Source of the DNA: Musa acuminata AAA Group
Taxonomy: Eukaryota > Streptophyta > Magnoliopsida > Zingiberales > Musaceae
DNA: 64,000 nucleotides
Direction of reading: 5' to 3'
Assembly: GCF_036884655.1 (NCBI RefSeq)
Contig: NC_088345.1
Span: 31,986,501 to 32,050,500, forward strand
How positions within the stretch are numbered: position 1 is the stretch's first letter; each line of letters starts with the position of its first letter. The notes beneath the pieces were generated by a model that worked only from the letters and a program-made list of their open reading frames with translations, had not been told where the DNA came from and did not search any database. The position numbers and the translations under genes are program-made. Below, in pieces: positions 57,116 to 64,000 of this stretch.

Positions 57116-57976
57116 ATGTCTTCGCAACGAGGAGGACGAGGAGGGCGGCAATATTTGGTGGTGCGCTCGGTTTGGGCGTGGAACTTGGAGTACGAGTTCT
57201 CCATCATTGCTTCCCTCGTGGATCGCTTCTCTTACGTCGCCTTCGACACGGAGTTTCCCGGCTTCCTCTACAGAACTCGGAGGCCACACCGTCTTCTCCC
57301 GCCCAGCCTGCGCTACGCCCTCCTCAAGGCCAACGTCGACAAGATGGAGCTCGTCCAACTCGGCCTCACCCTCTTCGACGCCTTCGGCGACCTCCCCGAC
57401 ATCGGCACCGGCGGCAGGGTCGGGTTCGTGTGGGAGTTCAACTTCCGGGAATTCGATGTCCGACGCGACCTCCACGCGCCGGACTCCGTCGACCTGCTCC
57501 GCTCCAGTGGCATCGACTTCGACCGGCTCCCCCTCTACGGCATTGACTCCGGCCAGTTCGCCGCCCACCTCTATCGTTCCGGCCTCGTCGCTCATTGCCG
57601 TTTCTGCCGCCCGCACTCCACTCGATGGATCGCCTTTCACAGCTGCTACGACTTCGCCTATCTCATCAAGGTGCTGGGGTTCGGCCGGCCTCTGCCCGAC
57701 ACCCTGGAAGAGTTCCTCGGCCTGGTGAACTTGCTCTTCGGAGAGACTGTGGATCTCAAGCACATTATGCGCGGCTGCAAGGGTCTCTCCGGCGGGCTGG
57801 AGAGAGTGGCGAGTACCCTCGGGGTGCCACGCCAAGCTGGGAAGTCGCATCAAGCTGGATCAGATAGCTTGGTGACCTGCCAAGTCTATCTGAAGATGAA
57901 GCGGAGGTTCTTCGACGACCAAGACGCCAAGGTGGCCTGCCATCGCGGCATCATCTACGGCCTACAAGCCTGCTGA
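57116..57976 (+). CDS. CCR4-associated factor 1 (CAF1/POP2) family deadenylase
   Basis: 286 residues, no intron, as usual for plant CAF1 genes. It belongs to the DEDD exonuclease family that shortens mRNA poly(A) tails as part of the CCR4-NOT complex. Catalytic motifs are intact: Asp44 and Glu46 in FDTEFPG, Asp179 in FHSCYDFAYL, and His245 and Asp250 in HQAGSDSLVT. The N-terminal part (VWAWNLEYEFSIIASLVDRFSY) is typical of the family. The start at 57116 is preferred over the in-frame ATG at 57044 because the TATA box at 57026 places transcription after it. Plant CAF1 members of this type are often stress-induced. Codons are GC-rich, unlike the surrounding DNA. Confidence 0.93.
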   Translation: MSSQRGGRGGRQYLVVRSVWAWNLEYEFSIIASLVDRFSYVAFDTEFPGFLYRTRRPHRLLPPSLRYALLKANVDKMELVQLGLTLFDAFGDLPDIGTGGRVGFVWEFNFREFDVRRDLHAPDSVDLLRSSGIDFDRLPLYGIDSGQFAAHLYRSGLVAHCRFCRPHSTRWIAFHSCYDFAYLIKVLGFGRPLPDTLEEFLGLVNLLFGETVDLKHIMRGCKGLSGGLERVASTLGVPRQAGKSHQAGSDSLVTCQVYLKMKRRFFDDQDAKVACHRGIIYGLQAC

Positions 57977-58366
57977 ATTCCTCCTTCGTTCTTGGAGTTT
58001 GTCAACGCAGCGCAGTGAAGGTCGTCGATTCTCAAAGCAAGTCAACTCAAATATGATCTTTCTCTTTTTCTTTGTGCACAAATGTCGAATGTTTCAACGT
58101 AAATAATATACAAATCAAGTCGTCTGTCAAATTCGGATGTGAAAATTGATTGCTGCTTGTGATGTATGGTAAGAATCCGAAGATTGTTGGATATGCACCA
58201 CATCGATCTGTGCTCTTTTATTTTCTGGCTCACAGTTCTTGGATAAACTGATAGCTTTCAAATTGGGCAAACAACATGATATGTTGATGGCCGAAGAGAG
58301 GAAGTTCCCGTAAAGGGGGAGTTGTTTCGTCCACGATCAAATCGCAGTATAAAGATATATCAACTC
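57977..58366 (+). other. 3' flank of CAF1 gene
   Basis: Probable 3' untranslated region and spacer up to the copia insertion at 58367. AATAATA-like motifs near 58101 could serve in polyadenylation. No other gene is seen. Confidence 0.55.
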
Positions 58367-58787
58367 TGTTAGAGCTAGCCTCAGGAAATTTACCACAATG
58401 TAATTTTGGCAACCCAACAAGACAATAAAACAGAAAGAATAAAAGCGAGACAAGAACACCAAAACACCAGATATACGTGGTTCGGTCAATTGACTTTGAC
58501 CTACATCCACGGACGAAAGAGGAGCAAATTACTACTGTAAAAGAGGGACAATTACAAATGCCTTAGGAAGATGTTCCTAGGCCATAAAACACCTGAAAAT
58601 ACTAAACAAGAAAAATCAAACTATAAGTCCAAACTATTTAATGAGTATGGACTTAAACCAAAGCAAACACTTAGGTTTTTCTTGTAGTGCATCTGACTTC
58701 AAAGCCCAGGCCCTTATTTATAGTTCCAAGACGAGACAACAAATCTGATTTTCCCGATGTGGGACTATGGGACTTGCCAAACTAACA
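58367..58787 (-). repeat. 3' LTR of copia element
   Basis: 421 bp, TGTTAGAGCTAGCC...ACTAACA. The minus-strand purine tract (58788-58801) sits next to it. Confidence 0.92.
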
Positions 58788-58853
58788 AATCTCCACCTTA
58801 GCATGTTCCAACAAAACTTGCTTCACCTTCTTCATAAAAGCCCCAATGGGCAA

Positions 58854-59909
58854 TCACCAACAATGAACACCAACCAAGTCCAAGCACTGCTTGAACTTGT
58901 AAACCGGAAGAGGCTTCGTAAACATATCAACTGGATTGTCCTTCGTATGAATTTTCTGAACAAGGACTTTTCCCTCAGCAATGATATCTCGAATAAAATG
59001 AAACTTCACATCAATGTGTTTTGTCCTCTCATGATACATCTGGTCTTTAGTCAAATGAATAGCACTTTGACTATCACAGTAAATTGTAGTAACACTTTGA
59101 TGCAGACATAATTCGCTGAACAATCCTCTTAACCATAAAACTTCTTTGATCTCCTCTGTCACTGTCATATATTCTGCCTCTGTAGTAGATAAAGCTACGA
59201 CAGGTTGTAAGGAAGCTTTCCAACTAACTGCACAACCGCCAACGCAAAATACATAGCCTGTCAAAGATCTTCGTTTATCAAGATCCGCAGCATAATCAAA
59301 GTCGACGTAACCAACCAAAGTGTCACGATTTTTCCTAAATTCCAAACAAATATCTGAAGTCCCTTGCAAGTATTTGAGAATCCACTTCACAGCCTGCCAA
59401 TGTGTTTTACCTAGGCGAGACATATATCTACTAATCACACTAACTGCTTGTGAAATATCTGGACGAGTACAAACCATTGCATACATAATACTGTCGATGG
59501 CACTAGAATATGGAACTTTCACCATATATTCTTCCTCTTCAACTGACTGTGGTGACTGAGCAGCACATAGCCGAAAATGGCTAGCAAGAGGAGTACTCAC
59601 TAGCTTACCATTTTTCATGCCAAACCTCTCCAAGACTTTCTTGAGGTAATTTTTCTGAGTCAGAAATAATTTTCCAACTCCTCGATCTCTTTTGATCTCC
59701 ATGCCAAGAATTTTCTTAGTTGCTCTCAAATCTTTCATTTCAAATTCACTACTCAGTTGCATTTTCAAAGTGTGAATTTCTGACAAATTCTTAGCTGCAA
59801 TAAGCATGTCATCAACATAAAGCAACAAATATACAAAAGAGCCATCAGTTAACTTCCGGAAGTAAACACAACTATCATACATGCTCCTCGTGTAACCATG
59901 ACCCAACAT
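58854..59909 (-). pseudogene. Copia RT C-terminal half and RNase H
   Basis: 351 residues. The catalytic loop LLYVDDMLIAA (residues 27-37) is intact. KRDRGVGKLFLTQKNYL and YAMVCTRPDISQAVSVISRYM follow, then RNase H with VGYVDFDYAAD, CDSQSAIHL and HIDVKFHFIRD. The end KPLPVYKFKQCLDLVG is full length. It is separated from the N-terminal RT by a TAG at about 59948 (in the YGLK-SPSQW motif, where Gln is usual) and a frameshift near 60100. Confidence 0.9.
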
Positions 59910-60096
59910 AAAAGAATCAAACCTCTTATACCACTGACTTGGAGACTACTTCAATCCATACAAGGATTTCTTTAACAAGCAAACATGGTCTTCCTTACCA
60001 TCAACTTCAAATCCATGAGGTTGCTCCATATAAATTTGTTCTTCAAGTTCACCATGTAAGAAAGCTGTCTTGACGTCAAGTTGCTCCAATTTCAAA

Positions 60097-61083
60097 TCAT
60101 ATGGCAACTAAAGCAAGCAAAACACGAATAGAGCTATGTTTAACAACAGGTGAAAATACATCATTAAAATCAACACCATGTACCTGACTATAGCCCTTTG
60201 CAACCAATCGTGCTTTGTACCTTGCATCTTCAACCCTTGGAATACCTTCCTTCCTTTTGAAGACCCATTTGCATCCAACAATTTTCTTACCCGAAGGCGG
60301 CTTCACAAGATCCCAAGTTCTATTCCGATGGAGAGACTCAATTTCTTCATTCATCGCAATCAACCACTTAGTGGAATTATCACAAGAAACTGCATCTGAG
60401 TAGGAAGTAGGCTCACCAACTTCACTTGTCTCTTTTGCAACAGACAAAGCATATGCAACCAAATTTGCATATCTTTGTGGTGGTCGAATATCTCTCCGTG
60501 ATCTATCCTTGGCTATGGAATATTGCTCTTCCTCTAGATCATCTGCGTTAGTAGACTCGGGACCACCTACTGGTATTCTTTGAGTAGAAGAGTTCGACTT
60601 AAAAGAATCTGAACTACCAATCTCAAGCTCCACCTGCTTCTGTGCACTATCATTTGTACAACTAGTAGAATCCTCTTTGGAAGATAACATAAACAATTCA
60701 TCAAAAGTAATATCTCTACTAATTATAAATTTTGGGAATTTTGGATCAGAACACCATAATCTATATCCTTTCACCCCAGAAGCATACCCAAGGAAAATGC
60801 AATTTTTAACCCGAAGCTCTAATTTTCCTTCATTTACATGCATGTATGCTGGACACCCAAAAATTTTTAAATCAGAGTAATCAGCAGGAGTACCTGACCA
60901 AACTTCCTCCGGAGTTTTAAAGTTAAGTGCTGCAGAAGGAGTGCAGTTGACAACGTAACAGGCCATATTAATCGCCTCTGCCCAAAAGTCCTTTGTCAAC
61001 CCTGCATTTGAGATCATACACCTTGCTCTCTCCAAGAGTGTTTTGTTCATATGTTCGGCCACACCATTTTTTTGAGGCGTCAT
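60097..61083 (-). pseudogene. Copia integrase C-terminal part and RT N-terminal part
   Basis: 328 residues. It begins TPQKNGVAEHMNKTLLERARCM, holding the last catalytic Glu of the integrase, with the DFWAEAINMACYVVN and IFGCPAYMHV motifs. Then comes the linker (RRDIRPPQRY) and the RT start (CKWVFKRKEG, YKARLVAKGYSQVHGVDFNDVFSPV). It ends at a frameshift-created stop just before the RT palm. Confidence 0.9.
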
Positions 61084-61222
61084 CCTAACAGTGCGATGTC
61101 AAATGATTCCTTCATTTTTGCAGAATTCTTCAAAGTCACCTTCACAAAATTCCATACCATTATCTGTTCGAAGCTGCTTAATCTGTTTACCTGTTTACTT
61201 CTCAATCAAAGCATTCCATTGT

Positions 61223-61570
61223 TTAAATGTTAGAAAAAACATCATTTTTATGCTTCAGAAAATAAACCCAAACTTTCCTAGAATAATCGTCAATGAAAGT
61301 CAACATATACCTGGCACCACCCTTAGATTGAACATGAGCTGGACCCCAAAGGTCTGAATGAATATAATCAAGAGTACCTTTCGTTTTGTGAACTGCCGAA
61401 AAAGTGAAGCTGACTTTTTTCTGCTTTCCAAAAATGCAGTGTTCATAAAAATCAAGTGGCCCAGTACTCTGTCCGCAAAGTAGACCCCTTTTGCTCAATA
61501 TGGTCAAACCTTTTTCTCTCATATGACCCAAACGCATATGCCATAATTTGGTGATGTCAGAATCAGACAA
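61223..61570 (-). pseudogene. Copia GAG-pre-integrase and integrase start
   Basis: 115 residues. [14 protein letters not shown] has the His pair, and [12 protein letters not shown] keeps a single Cys of the zinc motif. The integrase core starts [11 protein letters not shown] with the first catalytic Asp, then [15 protein letters not shown]. It stops at KNDVFSNI; several stops occur between 61223 and 61083. Confidence 0.88.
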
Positions 61571-61612
61571 TGATGATGACGAAACTGCAACTAAACCTGT
61601 GACAGTAGTTCC

Positions 61613-62320
61613 CTACAGAATATACAAGCTACCAGACCTACAAGCTTTTATAACAATAAGAGCACTTCTAGAAACTTTCATAACTCCACCTTCAGTTGTG
61701 TATTTACACCCAAGGGCCTCTAGGGTGCCTAAAGAGATGAGATTCTTTTTTAAATCAGGAACATGTCTAACATTAGTGAGCGTCCTTACAATACCATCAT
61801 GCATTTTAATTCGGATTGTACCTCTACCAACAACATCACATGCGGCATTATTGCCCATCAAAATAATTCCACCATTACAAGATTCATATGTGGAAAATAA
61901 ATCCCTATTAGGACACATGTGATAAGAACAATCCGAATCTAAAATCCATTCATTTTTAGACCTCGTCCTATCATCAATAGCAGAGAAAATATTTTCAACA
62001 TTCTCATCAGTTGCTACACTAACTTCAGCGGATTCAATAGTTTTCTCAACAAATTTTTCCTTTTGCTTTAATTTATTTTTCAATTTAAAGCAATCAAATT
62101 TAATGTGCCCCATTTTATGACAATATCTACATTCCAAATTTCTATGTCTGGATTTAGATCTACTATTGTCAAATTCTCTTTTATCCATTCTCCCCCTAAC
62201 AACCAGACCCTCAGCCTGATTCTCTCTACATTCCCCAGTGATATTCCTGTCTATCTGCTCCTTAAATTTCAATGCAGATTTAATTTCTTGATACAAAACT
62301 ATTTCTTTTCCATAAATCAA
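61613..62320 (-). pseudogene. Copia gag zinc knuckle and protease
   Basis: 235 residues. The CCHC zinc knuckle [14 protein letters not shown] is intact (residues about 64-77). The protease site reads [12 protein letters not shown], where the usual Gly/Ala of the D-S/T-G triad is Asp. The end RSGSLYIL joins the GAG-pre-integrase region. Its N-terminal end overlaps the 88-bp duplication that shifts the frame of gag. Confidence 0.88.
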
Positions 62321-62441
62321 AGTATCACGGAAATGCTTAAAAGATTGGGGAAGATTTCAATGCAGATTTAATTTCTTGATACAAAACTATTTCTTTTCCA
62401 TAAATCAAAGTATCACGGAAATGCTTAAAAGATTGGGGAAG
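62266..62441. repeat. 88-bp perfect tandem duplication inside copia gag
   Basis: 62266-62353 is repeated as 62354-62441 with no difference I can see. As 88 is not a multiple of three, it shifts the gag frame, which explains the split between the two gag ORFs. Confidence 0.93.
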
Positions 62442-62894
62442 AGAATACAAGAGTAACAAAGCCTTATCCTCATCATTAATTTTTGCATCTATATTCTCCA
62501 AATCCATAACCAAAGAATCAAACTTATCAAGATGCGAGAGTATAGATGTACCTTCAATCATCCGAAGCATATACAGACTCTGCTTCAAGTAGAGACGATT
62601 CTCCATTGTCCTCTTCATGTACAAGGCTTTAAGCTTGTCCCACATGCTCTTAGCCGTAGTCTCCGTAGCTACCTCCCATAAAATCTCGTCAGAGAGATTT
62701 AGAATGATACTGGATCGGGCCTTCTTATCCATACCCGCAAGCTCTTCTTTTGACATATCATATGGAATGCTCTCAGCTCCCTATAGTACCAAATCAACTC
62801 CGTCTTGAACCAGAATGGCCTCCATCTTGAGCTGCCACAAACCGAAGTTGACATTTCTATCGAATTTCTCGACAACAATCTTTGTTATTGTCAT
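62337..62894 (-). pseudogene. Copia gag, UBN2 domain
   Basis: The ATG at 62892-62894 starts MTITKIVVEKFDRNVNFGLW. An in-frame TAG after GVDLVL (about 62785) breaks it; the ORF reopens at 62756 with MSKEELAGMDKKARSS, then TTAKSMWDKLKALYMKRTMENRL, LDKFDSLVMDLENI and [14 protein letters not shown], all typical of UBN2 gag. The last residues come from the duplicated 88-bp segment. Confidence 0.88.
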
Positions 62895-62918
62895 CGTTGC
62901 CAAAAGATCCCAGAACCA

Positions 62919-62930
62919 GGCTCTGATACC
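62919..62930 (-). promoter_or_regulatory. Primer-binding site of copia element
   Basis: TGGTATCAGAGC on the minus strand, 4 bases or fewer from the LTR edge at 62935. Confidence 0.88.
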
Positions 62931-62934
62931 AGTT

Positions 62935-63356
62935 TGTTAGAGCTAGCCCTAGGAAATTTACCACAAGGTAATTTTGGCAACCCAACAAGACAATAAAACG
63001 GAAAGAATAAAAGCGAGATAAGAACACCAGAACACTAGATATACGTGGTTCGATCAATTGACTTTGACCTACATCCACGGATGAAAGATGAGCAAATTAC
63101 TACTGCAAAAAAGGGACAATTACAAATGCCTTAGGAAGATGTTCCTAGACCATAAAACAACCGAAAATTCTAAACAAGAAAAACCAAACTATAAGTCTAA
63201 ACTATTTAACTGAGTATGGACTTAAACCAAAGCAAACACTTAGGTTTTTCTTGTGGTGCATCTGACTTCAAAACCCCGACCCTTATTTATAGTTCCAAGA
63301 CAAGACAACAAGTCTGATTTTCCCGATGTGGGACTATGAGACTTACCAAACAAACA
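62935..63356 (-). repeat. 5' LTR of copia element
   Basis: 422 bp, TGTTAGAGCTAGCCC...CAAACAAACA. It lies immediately downstream (minus sense) of the MYB-CC relic's stop codon, with the 5-bp duplication next to it. Confidence 0.92.
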
Positions 63357-63431
63357 AACTCGATGCGCACAATGATAGCATCGGATGTGTCTGCAAGTGC
63401 AGAATCGACAATCAAAGCTGGTTTACAACCC

Positions 63432-64000
63432 CTACGTTTGGATTCTGAGATCCAAGTCGTTTCCTCTGGATCCACCAACCATCTCACCGTTGCTTCCTTT
63501 CACATTCAAATCCAGCAGAAGAAGAGAACTGTCCTCGGCCTCATCTCTACCTACCTGATAAAGTTGAAACCCTGAATCATTCCTCTTCTTGATGTTTTCC
63601 TCTGACCGCACTTCTCTCAGCTCCGAGTGCTTCTCTTCGCAAACCAGACCAACGTTCTCCATCAAGCCTGATAGTGGCAGGTTGAAATCTGTAAGCTGGG
63701 CTCTGTTAGATTCCAAACTGCCTGACAAACAACTCATGTCAAAACAAAGACTTATGGGCTTTCTCCAGCATCGCTTGCAAGTACTTCCTCTGAGCCTTTA
63801 TACACGTTTGCAATTTCTTCTATGCCTGGTAAAGAAATCTCGTGAATGTTACAGGGAGTAGGGCCTTTGTTTGCCACACACCAATAGGCTTACCTCCAGC
63901 TGCTCCTACAGTTTCCTCTGCACTTCGATCTGATAGAATAATGCCTCTCCAAGAGGCATTTCTCTGCATGGTTTGTGAAACATCGGATGACGGATATAAA
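63432..64000 (-). pseudogene. MYB-CC (PHR1-like GARP) transcription factor, 3' part, stop-broken
   Basis: Two exons are visible on the minus strand: one ending at 63894 (GT donor) and the last one at 63432-63825, with a 68-bp intron. Together they give the MYB-CC coiled coil (GEALFYQIEVQRKL, EQLE, then KKLQ, KAQRKYLQAMLEKAHKSL) and the conserved C-terminus (ESNRAQLTDFNLPLSGLMENV, FQLY, LLLDLNVKG), ending at TAG. Two in-frame TAG codons interrupt the coiled coil, one on each side of the intron, both where CAG is expected, so C-to-T changes are likely. The DNA-binding domain would lie beyond the window. Family members regulate, among other things, phosphate-starvation and flowering responses. 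Confidence 0.78.

Larger units (their letters stand above)
58367..63356 (-). mobile_element. Complete copia element, broken coding region, TSD AACTC
   Basis: 4990 bp with perfect AACTC duplications (58362-58366 and 63357-63361). LTRs are 58367-58787 and 62935-63356 (about 421 bp), differing at about two dozen places, so it is much older than copy B. On the minus strand the order is primer-binding site, gag, zinc knuckle, protease, integrase, RT, RNase H, polypurine tract, which is the copia order. Stops, one frameshift and a tandem duplication break the polyprotein. Confidence 0.93.

Noticed and set aside
57053..57853. 266-residue ORF antisense to CAF1
   Set aside because: Shadow of a GC-rich coding region; the plus strand has the conserved deadenylase with all catalytic residues.
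63287..63487. Minus-strand ORF overlapping the MYB-CC 3' end
   Set aside because: It overlaps the MYB-CC last exon in another frame and runs into the copia LTR; a shadow.

Overview
This is a plant nuclear genome window. It is dominated by LTR retrotransposons, many inserted into one another, with only a few host genes. The evidence is spliced plant-type genes (a three-exon DUF1218 gene, an intronless CAF1 deadenylase, an ankyrin-protein first exon, a MYB-CC relic), Ty1/copia and Ty3/gypsy proteins, primer-binding sites matching the 3' end of initiator Met-tRNA, and TG...CA termini with 5-bp target duplications. The LTR families and an antisense coiled-coil relic resemble what I remember from banana-type genomes (Zingiberales, Musaceae). 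That placement is an inference from memory, not from a search.

Layout. 1-6012: internal region and one LTR of a gag-only SIRE/Maximus-like element (copy A, minus sense, left part off the window), followed by an inverted LTR fragment (6013-7160). 7161-14600: a decayed copia element whose 5' LTR carries another insertion (12023-14060). 14600-20560: old LTR fragments and AT-rich sequence with no gene I can support. 20563-32921: a tandem array of small TRIM-like elements (four LTRs, three internal segments) split by a copia-type insertion (22282-24627, duplication AATGC) and a gypsy element (24950-32344, duplication CTTCC). 33158-34017: a DUF1218 membrane-protein gene, minus strand. 34400-41775: sparse sequence, two opposed old LTRs and a broken gypsy element. 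41776-55800: remains of a Tat-like gypsy element with an antisense coiled-coil relic and tandem repeats. A solo copia LTR (44627-54922, duplication GATAC) sits in it, and inside that solo LTR is a complete, very young gag-only element, copy B (44671-53416, duplication ATGAC).

The right end is the gene-bearing part. An ankyrin-protein first exon (minus) and a CAF1 deadenylase gene (plus) diverge from a shared interval of about 370 bp. They are followed by a complete but broken copia element (58367-63356, duplication AACTC) that landed just downstream of the stop codon of a MYB-CC transcription-factor relic (63432-64000, minus).

The host genes have unrelated functions and form no pathway. What links the window is its transposon history. 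The most notable objects are the gag-only element, whose LTRs hold 18-bp minisatellites, its three-level nested insertion, the tandem TRIM array, and the Tat-like antisense ORF with its repeat-rich 3' region. Coordinates with matching duplications are firm; boundaries of old fragments are approximate.
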